The notes beneath the pieces are model-generated. The model saw nothing but the letters and a program-made list of their open reading frames with translations, searched no databases and was not told the origin of the DNA. From Millisia brevis NBRC 105863 (GTDB lineage: Bacteria > Actinomycetota > Actinomycetes > Mycobacteriales > Mycobacteriaceae), in assembly GCF_001552615.1 (NCBI RefSeq), contig NZ_BCRN01000001.1, positions 248,001 to 312,000 of the forward strand: 64,000 nucleotides of DNA, given 5' to 3'. Position numbers and translations under genes: made by a program. Below, piece by piece: positions 9,028 to 17,288 of the stretch. Each line of letters begins with the position of its first letter. Within the stretch, counting starts at the first letter, position 1.

Positions 9028-10356
9028 GTGGCGAGCACATCGTCCGACTCATCGACACCCTCGGGTTCACCGACACCACAGGGTGTGTCCACACCCTCGG
9101 GCACGTCGCAGCGTTCCGCGACCGCGCCGCCGAGCATGTGGCATCAGCCACGAGCGGTCTACGCCGTCGCCTTCGCCTGCGTCATCGCGTTCATGGGCAT
9201 CGGCCTCGTCGACCCGATCCTCGCGCCGATCGCCGAGAAGCTCGACGCCTCACCGTCACAGGTCTCCCTGCTGTTCACCAGCTATATGGCGGTGATGGCG
9301 GTCGCGATGCTCTTCACCGGATGGGTATCGAGCCGCCTGGGCGCCAAGCGAACCCTGTTGGTCGGGTTGGCGATCATCATCGTCGGCTCCGCCCTCGCCG
9401 GGTCCGCCGGTTCGATCACCGCGATCATCGGGTGGCGCGGCCTGTGGGGGCTGGGCAATGCGCTGTTCATCGCCACCGCGCTGGCGACGATCGTCGCCTC
9501 GGCGCGCGGCTCGGTCGCGCAGGCCATCATCCTGTACGAGGCGGCTCTGGGCCTCGGTATCGCGGTCGGCCCGCTGGTCGGCGGCGCGTTGGGCAGCATC
9601 TCCTGGCGCGGACCATTTTTCGGCGTCTCGGTACTGATGGCGATCGCGCTGGTGGTCACGATCCTGTTCCTGCCGGCCGGCGAGCGGACGACCACACCCG
9701 AACCGTTGACCGCACCCCTGCGGGCGCTGCGACATCCCGGGCTGGCGAGCATCGGCGTTACGGCATTGCTCTACAACTTCGGGTTCTTCACGCTGCTGGC
9801 CTTCACCCCGTTCGTCCTGCACATGGGCGCGGTCGCGGTCGGGCTGATCTTCTGCGGCTGGGGTCTGGCGCTGGCGGTGACGTCGGTAGCCGTGGCGCCA
9901 GTTCTGCAGCGACGCTTCGGGACCGTACCGTCGATGATCGGGGCACTGCTCTGCTTCGCGGGTGTCCTGGTGGTGATGGCGGTGTTCACCGACAACCGCG
10001 CAGTGCTGGTCGCCTGCGTCGTGATCGCCGGAATCTTCCTCGGCATCAACAACACCCTGGTCACCGAGGTGGTCATGAAGGTCGCACCGGTGCCGCGCCC
10101 GGTGGCCTCCGCCTCCTACAGTTTCGTGCGCTTCGGTGGCGGCGCGGTCGCCCCGTGGCTGGCCGGCAAGCTCGGTGAATCGATCAGCCCGCACCTGCCG
10201 TTCTGGGTCGGTGCCGGTGCGGTGATCCTGGGCGCCCTGCTGCTGGTGGTTGCCCGTCGCCTCTTCGCCGCGGTCGATGTCGAGGATGCCGCCGGCCACG
10301 ACTTCGAGCCGGACACCGTTCGCGGCGCACAGGAACTCACCGTCGCCGACTCCTGA
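9028..10356 (+). CDS. MFS exporter, YmfD/bacillibactin-exporter-like
   Basis: 442 residues, about 12 transmembrane helices. After a Ser/Thr/Pro-rich N-terminus (residues 1-35) the first helix reads 'FMGIGLVDPILAPIAEKLDASPSQVSLLFTSY'. Loop 2-3 has the MFS motif A equivalent 'GWVSSRLGAKRTLL', and helices 4-5 have 'GLGNALFIATALATIVA' and 'YEAALGLGIAVGPLVGG'. These words match, from memory, the Gram-positive subgroup that includes the bacillibactin exporter YmfD, so siderophore or drug export is likely. GTG 9028 follows GGGAGG at 9017-9022. The TTAGC/GCTAA repeat upstream may link it to iron. A hairpin terminator follows. Confidence 0.8.
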   Translation: MASTSSDSSTPSGSPTPQGVSTPSGTSQRSATAPPSMWHQPRAVYAVAFACVIAFMGIGLVDPILAPIAEKLDASPSQVSLLFTSYMAVMAVAMLFTGWVSSRLGAKRTLLVGLAIIIVGSALAGSAGSITAIIGWRGLWGLGNALFIATALATIVASARGSVAQAIILYEAALGLGIAVGPLVGGALGSISWRGPFFGVSVLMAIALVVTILFLPAGERTTTPEPLTAPLRALRHPGLASIGVTALLYNFGFFTLLAFTPFVLHMGAVAVGLIFCGWGLALAVTSVAVAPVLQRRFGTVPSMIGALLCFAGVLVVMAVFTDNRAVLVACVVIAGIFLGINNTLVTEVVMKVAPVPRPVASASYSFVRFGGGAVAPWLAGKLGESISPHLPFWVGAGAVILGALLLVVARRLFAAVDVEDAAGHDFEPDTVRGAQELTVADS

Positions 10357-10373
10357 TCACCCGTCCCTCGATC

Positions 10374-10404
10374 CCCGGGGTGCCGCCATAGGGGGCACCC
10401 CGGG
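10374..10404. terminator. Hairpin between convergent MFS and DoxX genes
   Basis: CCCGGGGTGCC (10374-10384) pairs perfectly with GGCACCCCGGG (10394-10404) around a 9-base loop. It sits between two convergent genes and probably ends transcription from both sides, although no T-run follows. Confidence 0.65.
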
Positions 10405-10433
10405 TATCGCTGTCGAGTGGGCCGGAGTTCGGT

Positions 10434-11423
10434 TCAGACGGAGGCGCGGCTGCGCACCTCGTCTGCAGCGTGCTCGATGTTCTCGCGGGCGGTGTGGGCC
10501 GCGGCCCGCACGTCCTTGCGGAACTGCTTGGCCGCCTTCTTCGCCCGGCGCCGGTCCTTGCGGCTGACCACATCGTCGAAACGGTCGGATACCGCGGACA
10601 GGGCGTCGTCGATCGAATCGCTCGGCCAGGCGTCCTTGGCCCGCTCGGCCGCATCCTCGACCGATGCCGCCGAGGTCTCCGCCACGGAGCGCAGCTGCTT
10701 GCCGGCCGACTTCGCGGCCTTCTTCAGCGCTTTCTTGTCGGCGCGACTGCTCGCCGACTCGACCCGGTCGACCAGGGTCGCCGCAGCAGCACCGACCGCC
10801 TCGCTGGGGAACTTGTCGCGGGCGCGTTCGGTAGCGGACTCGAGAGAGTCAACCACCTGCACGGCGGCGTTGCCCACGGCCTCCGACGGGAAGGCATCGA
10901 GGGCACGTTCGGCTGCGGCCTCGAGGGAACCGACGACATTGCTCGCGGTTTCTCCGATCGCCAGCGTCGGCGTCGGGGTACCGGAGATCTGGTCGCCGAG
11001 CTTGCGGGCCGCGCGGCGGGCACGCCAACCGACCGACGGCTTGCCCTCGGTGTCGACCGATGCGAGCAACAGCCCGCCGAGCAGGCTGACGTTCTTGACG
11101 AACTGCACCTGCTGCGCCTGCCGCTGCGCCGGGTCCTCGAAATCCCAGAAACGGTGCGCGGCCAGGGTCGTGGGCACCAGGCTGCCGGCGAGAGCCAGGG
11201 CGGCGATACGCGGGAAACGACCCACTGCCAACGCGGTACCCGCGGCTACCTTGACCGCCCCGTCGATCTGTACGACGGTCGCGGTGTTCACCGATTTGCC
11301 GAACAGCGGTGTCACAACGGATTCGGCCACGTCCTGCTTGTTGGCCGGATTCAGAATCTCGTCGAGCCCCCCGGTGATAAAGATCGAAGCCAACATCGGG
11401 CGGGCAATCCTGCGTACGAGCAC
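10434..11423 (-). CDS. DoxX family membrane protein with a duplicated helical C-terminal extension
   Basis: 329 residues. The first ~125 form a DoxX-like four-helix membrane domain ('RRIARPMLASIFITGGLDEI', 'FPRIAALALAGSLVPTTLAAHRFWDFEDP', 'VQFVKNVSLLGGLLLAS'). The remaining ~200 are a charged, alanine-rich soluble extension. It contains the unit ER-x2-D-x-FPSEAV at about 172 and 199, and an approximately 61-residue internal duplication (about 199-244 against 260-305) that ends in Lys/Arg-rich KKAAK segments. DoxX proteins take part in thiol or redox stress complexes in mycobacteria; this tail's role is unknown and might be DNA- or envelope-binding. Confidence 0.8.
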   Translation of the reverse strand: MLVRRIARPMLASIFITGGLDEILNPANKQDVAESVVTPLFGKSVNTATVVQIDGAVKVAAGTALAVGRFPRIAALALAGSLVPTTLAAHRFWDFEDPAQRQAQQVQFVKNVSLLGGLLLASVDTEGKPSVGWRARRAARKLGDQISGTPTPTLAIGETASNVVGSLEAAAERALDAFPSEAVGNAAVQVVDSLESATERARDKFPSEAVGAAAATLVDRVESASSRADKKALKKAAKSAGKQLRSVAETSAASVEDAAERAKDAWPSDSIDDALSAVSDRFDDVVSRKDRRRAKKAAKQFRKDVRAAAHTARENIEHAADEVRSRASV

Positions 11424-11527
11424 GGATTTGCCTCCTTATCTTCCTCGCTGTCGAACGTCCTTGTTCTTCTTCGAAACTACCCACCCGGAGGGGAGCGCAC
11501 AGCCACCCCCGGGTTTTCTGGGCTCGG

Positions 11528-12403
11528 TCAGCCGAGTTTGTCGGCCAACCGATCCGCTCGATCGATCAGGTGAGGCGCGCCCAGGTACTCGGCGATCGCC
11601 GCGAATTCCGGGGTGGGACCACGCCATTGCCAGTCGTCGACGGCGCCGACCGCGATGTCGGTGACCACCGTCGCGATCCGCCGGAAGAGCACCGCCAGAT
11701 CGCGTTGCTCGGTGAGGATGCCGGCCAATTTCTCCGCCCCACGAACGCCGGGGACATCCCACTGCTTGGGATCGTCCGGAATGTCCTCGAGCCGTCCGTA
11801 GCGGGCGAGCACCGTGGCCGTCGACTTGGCGCCCCACCCCTTGAGGCCGGGGAAGCCGTCGGCGGTGTCCCCGACCAGGGCCAGGTAGTCCGGAATCGAG
11901 TCGGGGCCGATCCCGAACTTGGCGATCACCGCTTCCTCGTCGATGATCTCGCCCTTGCGCCGGTCGAATTGAACCACCCGGTCCCCGCGGACGCATTGGC
12001 CGAGGTCCTTGTCGGGGGTGACGATGAGCACCTGCTCGACCCGGGCGTCCTCGTCGGCGACCAGGGCGGCGGCGCCGAGCGCGTCGTCGGCCTCGTATTC
12101 GACCATCGCCCAGGTGGTTACACCCATGGCGACCAGGGCGTCCTCGAGCAACGGAATCTGGTTGAGCAGCACCGGATCCATGCCTTCGCTGCTTTTGTAG
12201 CCCTCCCACAGATCGTTGCGGAAGCTCTCGATCACGTGGTCGCTCGCCACTCCGACATGGGTCACCCCGTCGGCGATCAGTTGCAGGGTCGAGCCGAGCA
12301 CGCCGACCGTCGCGGCGACGGCGCTGGGATTCTCATGGTGCCGCGCGGCACCGAAGTGCTGCCGGAACAACTCGTAGGTGCCATCGATGAGGTGGACCTT
12401 CAT
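11528..12403 (-). CDS. 5'-3' exonuclease (PIN/FEN-like, H3TH)
   Basis: 291 residues. Acidic metal-site positions of the PIN-like nuclease core are present (D7 in 'HLIDGTYELFR', 'VEYEADDALGAAA', 'VLIVTPDKDLGQCV') and a C-terminal helix-3-turn-helix, 'DYLALVGDTADGFPGLKGWGAKSTATVLARYG', grips DNA. It matches the stand-alone actinobacterial 5'-3' exonuclease related to the Pol I exonuclease domain, expected to remove flaps or RNA primers. The frame extends far upstream of the ATG at 12403, but the family N-terminus and a GAGG site fix the start there. It is divergent from the GNAT gene. Confidence 0.9.
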   Translation of the reverse strand: MKVHLIDGTYELFRQHFGAARHHENPSAVAATVGVLGSTLQLIADGVTHVGVASDHVIESFRNDLWEGYKSSEGMDPVLLNQIPLLEDALVAMGVTTWAMVEYEADDALGAAALVADEDARVEQVLIVTPDKDLGQCVRGDRVVQFDRRKGEIIDEEAVIAKFGIGPDSIPDYLALVGDTADGFPGLKGWGAKSTATVLARYGRLEDIPDDPKQWDVPGVRGAEKLAGILTEQRDLAVLFRRIATVVTDIAVGAVDDWQWRGPTPEFAAIAEYLGAPHLIDRADRLADKLG

Positions 12404-12452
12404 GACCTCATTCTTAACCCGATGATTCGCCGAGCCCGCGTAGGGTGCGGAT

Positions 12453-12560
12453 ATGCCTTCCCTTTCGGCACCGTCTGCCCGTCCGGCACCGTCTGATCTT
12501 CCGGAACGGGCCCCGGCCCCGGCCGTGCGCAGGCCTCGGCGGGGCGGCGTCCGCCGGTGA
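12453..12560 (+). CDS. Possible 35-residue upstream ORF coupled to the GNAT gene
   Basis: An ATG at 12453 opens a 35-codon frame rich in Pro, Ala and Arg. Its TGA overlaps the GNAT GTG start in a GTGA arrangement. Overlapping stop-start pairs often mean translational coupling, so this may be a leader peptide. Its composition is unremarkable, it contains a repeated GCACCGTCTG sequence, and no strong ribosome binding site is seen, so it may be chance. Confidence 0.2.
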   Translation: MPSLSAPSARPAPSDLPERAPAPAVRRPRRGGVRR

Positions 12561-13588
12561 CCGCTCGCACCGTTGCCGGGCTGACCGTTCTGCCCGGCTG
12601 GCAGGCACGCGCACCGCAGCCGGAGGATCTCGCCGACCTGATCGTCCTGCGCGGAGCCGACCAGAAGGCCTTCACCGGGTCGTCGTCGGCCGACGCGGCG
12701 CTGGTGGAATCCGAAGCGATCGGCCCCGCCAGCTGGACGCGGCATCAGGCGGTGGTGGTCGACACCGAGGGCCGCATCCGCGCCTGGGTGGTCGTGCACG
12801 ATCGGGCGGCCGGGCGGACGATGGTCGCGCTGTACATAGATCGGACGTTGACCCCACCGGACCTGCGCTCGGAGCTGGCCGCCGCGAGCTACGCCTGGGC
12901 CGCGGAGCAGGGCCTGCAGTTCGCGCAGTTGCGCGGACGTACCGGCACGCGGTTGGACGCGAACCCCTACGCCGAGGACCTCGAGCAGCGCGACTGGCTC
13001 GGTCGGGCCGGGTACGACTGCCGACGCCGGTGGCTGAACATGACCCGTCCGGTCGTGCCGGGCGAGGACCTGCCGGCGGTACGGGCAGGCGTCACGATCC
13101 GCCCGGTCGAGCGACACCCGAGCGGCCTACCGGTCGCCGAGGACCTGCAGACGGTGCATCGGATGTTGGAGGAGTCCTTCCAGGACCACTTCAACTCCTA
13201 CCGGGAGTCGTTCCCGGAGTTCACCCAGCGCCTGCGGGAGGACCCGAGCCACCGGTGGGACCACTGGTGGCTCGCCTTCGTCGACGACCCCGAGCATCCG
13301 GACGCACCGCCGCTGCCCGCCGGCGCGGTCGTCTGCTCGGTCCTCGGCGCCAATGTCTCCGGCGCGGAGGGCACCTACGTCGAGTACATCGGCGTCAACC
13401 GCCTGGCCCGCGGTCGCGGGGTGGCCAAGGGGCTGCTCTACACCGTGATCGGCGACGCCGCCGACCGCGGCCGCAACCGGGTGGGCCTCGAGGTCGACGC
13501 GGACTCTCCCACGAACGCCGATCAGCTGTACCGGTCGATGGGCTGGGACACCGACTACCTCACCGAGTCCTGGTTCCGCGACCTCTGA
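12557..13588 (+). CDS. Tandem GNAT N-acetyltransferase
   Basis: 343 residues with two GNAT-like halves. The N-terminal half (about 15-150) is degenerate. The C-terminal half (about 175-340) has the acetyl-CoA binding motif ('YIGVNRLARGRGVAKGLLYTVI', with the R-G-x-G-x-A pyrophosphate loop) and the closing 'ADQLYRSMGWDTD' strand typical of GNATs. It should acetylate an amine; the substrate is unknown. Mycothiol synthase is another tandem GNAT, but its signature words are not apparent, so that identity is not claimed. The GTG start overlaps a tiny upstream ORF. The downstream flavoprotein is convergent. Confidence 0.8.
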   Translation: MTARTVAGLTVLPGWQARAPQPEDLADLIVLRGADQKAFTGSSSADAALVESEAIGPASWTRHQAVVVDTEGRIRAWVVVHDRAAGRTMVALYIDRTLTPPDLRSELAAASYAWAAEQGLQFAQLRGRTGTRLDANPYAEDLEQRDWLGRAGYDCRRRWLNMTRPVVPGEDLPAVRAGVTIRPVERHPSGLPVAEDLQTVHRMLEESFQDHFNSYRESFPEFTQRLREDPSHRWDHWWLAFVDDPEHPDAPPLPAGAVVCSVLGANVSGAEGTYVEYIGVNRLARGRGVAKGLLYTVIGDAADRGRNRVGLEVDADSPTNADQLYRSMGWDTDYLTESWFRDL

Positions 13589-13595
13589 TCGGCAC

Positions 13596-14558
13596 TCACC
13601 CTGCGGCGGGCACCGCCCGCTCGACCGCCAGGTCGGCGTCCACCCGAACCAACTCGGCGTTGATCTGCGCGCCCGCCATCACCCCGGCCGCAGCCGAGGC
13701 GACGACCATCGACGACAGGTCGGCGACATTGCCGGCCGCCCAGACACCCGCGACCTCGGTGCGCCCCATCGGGTCGACCGGGATGTACACGCCCATCGGG
13801 TTCTCGGCGAGCGTGCCGCCCAGCGCGGTGTAGAGGTCGGCGTTCGCGACCAGCCGCGGTGCGACGGCGACCGCCTCCACCGGGAACTCCCGCCCGTCCG
13901 CGAGCACGACCGCCCGTACGCCGCCCTCGGCGCGCGCGAGTTCGCGAACCGGCCCGTCGACCACCTCGACGCCCAAGGCGTCCAGGCGTGCGCGGTCCTG
14001 CGGGTCGAGCGGCGGCATCGCGTGCGCGAAGAGCGTGACCCGATCGCTGAGGTTGCGCAGCAACAGCGTCACGTGGCCGGCCATCGGCCCGGTGCCGATG
14101 ACACCGATCCGCCGACCGCGCACCTCCCAGCCGTGGCAGTAGGGGCAATGCAGCACGTCGTGCCCCCACCCCTCGCGCACCCCGGGGATATCCGGCAGTA
14201 CATCGGTCAACCCGGTGGTCAGAAGCAACCGCCGGCCGCGCACGGTCGTTCCGTCGCTCAGGTCGAGTTCGAACCGATCCTCGCCTCCGGGGTCGGACGC
14301 GTCGAGCCCTCGCACTGCCACCGCGTCAGCGGAGCGGATCTCCGCTCCATACGACAGTGCTTCCGTCCGACCGGTGGCCAGCAGGTCGAGCGGGGAGATG
14401 CCCTCGTGGCCGAGGACGTTGTGGGCACCGTCGGCGGGTGCGTTACGTGGCGACCCGGCGTCGATCACCAGGACCGAGCGAAGGGACCGGGCCAGGACCA
14501 CCGCGGCCGCCAGGCCCGCCGATCCTCCGCCCACGATCAGGACGTCGTAGCTGTTCAT
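13596..14558 (-). CDS. NAD(P)/FAD-dependent oxidoreductase, thioredoxin-reductase-like
   Basis: 320 residues with two dinucleotide-binding folds: FAD GGGSAG near residue 10 and NAD(P) 'GVIGTGPMAG' near 153. A CPYC redox pair lies at about 138-141, in the position of the thioredoxin reductase CxxC. The C-terminal 'GVWAAGNVADLSSMV' segment is the ATG-like FAD motif. Proteins of this kind occur with thioredoxins or act as stand-alone low-molecular-weight thiol reductases; no thioredoxin gene is adjacent here. ATG 14558 is preferred; a TTG extension to 14594 is possible. It is divergent from the DUF222 gene. Confidence 0.85.
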   Translation of the reverse strand: MNSYDVLIVGGGSAGLAAAVVLARSLRSVLVIDAGSPRNAPADGAHNVLGHEGISPLDLLATGRTEALSYGAEIRSADAVAVRGLDASDPGGEDRFELDLSDGTTVRGRRLLLTTGLTDVLPDIPGVREGWGHDVLHCPYCHGWEVRGRRIGVIGTGPMAGHVTLLLRNLSDRVTLFAHAMPPLDPQDRARLDALGVEVVDGPVRELARAEGGVRAVVLADGREFPVEAVAVAPRLVANADLYTALGGTLAENPMGVYIPVDPMGRTEVAGVWAAGNVADLSSMVVASAAAGVMAGAQINAELVRVDADLAVERAVPAAG

Positions 14559-14712
14559 ATCCCGAGTCTGTCCCCGGATGCGCCGAAACGGCAATCAGAT
14601 TTGCGGAATAGGCAATCCCCCTTCCGGGCGACAACGAGACCACCGAGATTCGGCCGTCGCCGGTTCACTCATCGATCCACCCCCTTGTCCGCCTCTTGTA
14701 TTGCCACTATAG

Positions 14713-14728
14713 TCGAACATATGTTCGA
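14713..14728. promoter_or_regulatory. LexA-binding SOS box
   Basis: TCGAAC-ATAT-GTTCGA matches the actinobacterial/Gram-positive SOS box (TCGAAC-N4-GTTCGA) at all twelve fixed positions. It overlaps the ATG of the DUF222/HNH gene, so LexA bound there would block expression until DNA damage. Confidence 0.9.
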
Positions 14729-16031
14729 TGCCAATGACGAGTCGACCGCGGAGGAGATCCGACGCGGCACAATGCGACTGGCCGCCACGGGCGGCCCGGC
14801 CACGCAGGCGGATCGGATCACCATGCTGCGCAGGCTCGAGGAACTGACCTCCGCGGCGGCAGGGCTGCAGGCCCAAGTCGCCGCCGACCTCGACCGCTGC
14901 GGGCGCAGCGAAGCCGCCTGTGCGGGTGTACCGGCGGATCGTCGGGGTCGCGGTATCGCCGCGCAGGTGGCGCCGGCTCGCCGCGAGTCGCCGCATCGCG
15001 GGCGGGTCCGGCTCGGGGTGGCACAGGTGCTGACGTCCGAGATGCCGTGCACGTTCACCGCCCTGCGGACCGGGCGGATCTCCGAGTGGCGGGCGACGTT
15101 GATGGTTCGGGAGACCGCGGCGGTATCGCGGGCGGTGCGCGAACGTATCGACGCGGTCCTGGCCGGAGATCCCGAACGGATCGCAGGCATGAGCGATGGC
15201 GAGATCGTGGCCGCGGTTCGGGAGTTGGCCTACGCCGCCGAGCCGCGGATCTGGGTCGAGCGACATGCGAAGGCGGTCGGCGACCGCACCGTCACGATGC
15301 GCCCGGCGCCGGACGGCATGGTCTACCTGACAGCTCTGCTCCCTCTGGTCGAAGGAGTGGCGACCTACAAGAGCCTCCTGGCGGCCACCAGCGACCACAC
15401 CGCCGCTGGTGGGCGCGGACGCGGACAGATCATGGCCGACACCCTGGTGGAGCGGATCACCTCCGCCGACGGGGCCGGGCGGCTGCCGTCGATTCCCGTC
15501 ACCGTCGATTTGGTGGTGTCCGACCGCACCCTCCCGGGCGCGGACAGCACCACCATCGACAGCCCCACGGAGGGCGCCGGGGACGAAGCGGCGTACGTCG
15601 ACGGGTACGGACCGATCCCGGCCGAGGTGGCACGCCTGGTCGTCGATCGAGCCGCCCGCGCCGGGAGCGCCGGACTCCGCAGGCTGGACGCCGGGCCTGC
15701 CACCGGCGAACTGGTGGCCATGGATCGCCGGACCCGGCTGTTCCCGGATGATCTGGCGACCGTCATCCGCCTTCGGGACCGCCGCTGCCGCACGCCGTGG
15801 TGCGACGCGCCCATCCGACGCACCGATCACGTTCGGCCGTACGCGGACGGCGGATCCACCGACTACGCCAACGGCCAGGGCCTGTGCCAAGCGTGCAACC
15901 ACGCCAAGCAGGCGCCGGGTTGGCACCAGGACTCATCGACGGAGGGAGGACGCCATGTCACTCGAACGGTCACACCGACCGGGCACCACTACCGGTCGGC
16001 GGCACCGCCGCTGCCGCGGCCGGCGGCCTGA
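14721..16031 (+). CDS. DUF222/HNH endonuclease-domain protein (13E12-repeat type)
   Basis: 436 residues. The DUF222 region covers roughly residues 10-330 and is followed by an HNH nuclease motif near the C-terminus ('CRTPWCDAPIRRTDHVRPYADGG' with Cys pairs and the DH dyad, then 'GLCQACNHAKQAPGW'). These are the 13E12-type proteins of mycobacteria and relatives, present in many copies and often moving between genomes. They are thought to be DNA endonucleases, but the biological role is not settled. ATG 14721 lies inside a perfect SOS box, so DNA-damage control is expected. It ends 1 bp from a convergent NUDIX gene. Confidence 0.9.
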   Translation: MFDANDESTAEEIRRGTMRLAATGGPATQADRITMLRRLEELTSAAAGLQAQVAADLDRCGRSEAACAGVPADRRGRGIAAQVAPARRESPHRGRVRLGVAQVLTSEMPCTFTALRTGRISEWRATLMVRETAAVSRAVRERIDAVLAGDPERIAGMSDGEIVAAVRELAYAAEPRIWVERHAKAVGDRTVTMRPAPDGMVYLTALLPLVEGVATYKSLLAATSDHTAAGGRGRGQIMADTLVERITSADGAGRLPSIPVTVDLVVSDRTLPGADSTTIDSPTEGAGDEAAYVDGYGPIPAEVARLVVDRAARAGSAGLRRLDAGPATGELVAMDRRTRLFPDDLATVIRLRDRRCRTPWCDAPIRRTDHVRPYADGGSTDYANGQGLCQACNHAKQAPGWHQDSSTEGGRHVTRTVTPTGHHYRSAAPPLPRPAA

Positions 16032-16032
16032 T

Positions 16033-16428
16033 TCAGCCGGCAAGCCGCGCGACGACGGCCCGCAGCAGCGGCGCGAGATCGTCGCGGCCCGACATCGCGG
16101 AGGGCTCGATCCACTCCAGGTCCTGTATCTCGGCGAGCGGCGGGCCGTCCGGGCGGCCCGGGTGGGCGAAGACCGTCGCGTGCAGACGGGTGCCCGCCTC
16201 GTTGGCCGCGGGCTCATCGAACTCGCCGACCAGCTCGAGTTCCGACTCGACGATCGCGGTGCCGATCTCCTCGGCAATTTCACGCACGGCGGTTGCAGCG
16301 GGGCTCTCCCCCACCTCCGGCTTGCCGCCGGGCAGCATGAAACGGCTGGTACCGCGCTTGCGGACGGTCAGAAATCGGCCCGCGTCATCCCGAAAAACCA
16401 CTGCGGACACCGTCAGATAGTCGGTCAC
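16033..16428 (-). CDS. NUDIX hydrolase (MutT-like)
   Basis: 131 residues with an intact Nudix box, 'GGKPEVGE...AVREIAEEIG', at about residues 33-55. It is a small MutT-type NUDIX protein that could clean oxidised nucleotides or hydrolyse another nucleotide derivative. GTG 16428 matches the usual start ('TDYLTVSAVVFRDD') because longer frames run into the divergent cysQ. A GATAGT sequence lies just upstream, so the message may be leaderless. Divergent spacing to cysQ is about 20 bp. Confidence 0.85.
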   Translation of the reverse strand: MTDYLTVSAVVFRDDAGRFLTVRKRGTSRFMLPGGKPEVGESPAATAVREIAEEIGTAIVESELELVGEFDEPAANEAGTRLHATVFAHPGRPDGPPLAEIQDLEWIEPSAMSGRDDLAPLLRAVVARLAG

Positions 16429-16447
16429 GTGGACTATCGTGCCGGCT

Positions 16448-17212
16448 GTGAGCACCCGCGACGACGACACGACATTGGCCGCCACCCTCGCGTCGGAGGC
16501 AGCGGAGTTGTTGGTCGCCCTGCGCGGCGGCGACCTGACCGGCAAAGCCCTGGGCAAGGAGGGCGATCAGCGGTCGAACCATCTGCTGCTCGGGCGGCTC
16601 TCGGAGTTTCGCCCCGGCGATGCGGTGCTCTCCGAGGAATCCGCGGACAACAAGGAGCGGCTGACCGCCGATCGGGTGTGGATCATCGACCCTCTGGACG
16701 GGACCCGGGAATACAGCATCGCCGGCCGTATCGACTGGGCCGTGCACGTGGCGCTGTGGGAGCGCGGCGACCTGACGGTCGGCGCCGTGGCCCTGCCGTC
16801 GTTGGGGATCACCTACACCAGCAATCCGGAGCCGATCGCGCCCGCGATCGGGTTGGCCCCGGCCCGCACCGACGATCGTCCGCGCGTGGTGATCAGTGGG
16901 TCGCGTCCGCCGGTCTTCTCCGAGCCGGTCGCCGCGGCGATCGGCGGCGAACTGATCCCGATGGGATCGGCCGGCGCCAAGGCGATGGCGGTGGTCCGCG
17001 GCGAGGTCGACGCCTATGTCCACGCCGGTGGACAGTACGAATGGGACTCCGCCGCACCGGTTGCCGTCGCCCGAGCGCACGGGCTGTGGTGTGGTCGCAT
17101 CGACGGCACCGAGTTGCTCTACAACCGGGACGACGTCTATCTGCCCGATTTGATCATCTGCCGCCCGGAGCTGAAGGACGCGATCGTGGAGGTCACCTCC
17201 GCATCTCGTTGA
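16448..17212 (+). CDS. cysQ: 3'(2'),5'-bisphosphate nucleotidase CysQ
   Basis: 254 residues of the inositol-monophosphatase/CysQ fold. Metal-binding motifs are present: 'LSEES' near 61-65, 'WIIDPLDGTREY' near 78-89 and 'WDSAAPVAVARAHG' near 200, where the Asp holds the third metal. CysQ removes 3'-phosphate from PAP made during sulfate assimilation and sulfation; the mycobacterial enzyme also acts on inositol phosphates. GTG 16448 follows a TATCGT -10-like hexamer (16435-16440) at a distance suggesting a leaderless mRNA; GTG 16439 is the alternative. It sits upstream of egtB, with a 76 bp gap, so sulfur metabolism may be grouped here. Confidence 0.88.
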   Translation: MSTRDDDTTLAATLASEAAELLVALRGGDLTGKALGKEGDQRSNHLLLGRLSEFRPGDAVLSEESADNKERLTADRVWIIDPLDGTREYSIAGRIDWAVHVALWERGDLTVGAVALPSLGITYTSNPEPIAPAIGLAPARTDDRPRVVISGSRPPVFSEPVAAAIGGELIPMGSAGAKAMAVVRGEVDAYVHAGGQYEWDSAAPVAVARAHGLWCGRIDGTELLYNRDDVYLPDLIICRPELKDAIVEVTSASR

Positions 17213-17288
17213 CAGCCGGTCTCGCGGTGGCACTATGGATGGGGCCGCCGCTACGGCCGAGCCGTCCGCCAGCCAAGGAGGACCTTCA

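Noticed and set aside
12557-13588. Mycothiol synthase (MshD) as identity for the tandem GNAT
   Set aside because: Architecture fits, but the MshD signature words were not recognised, so the specific call is withheld.
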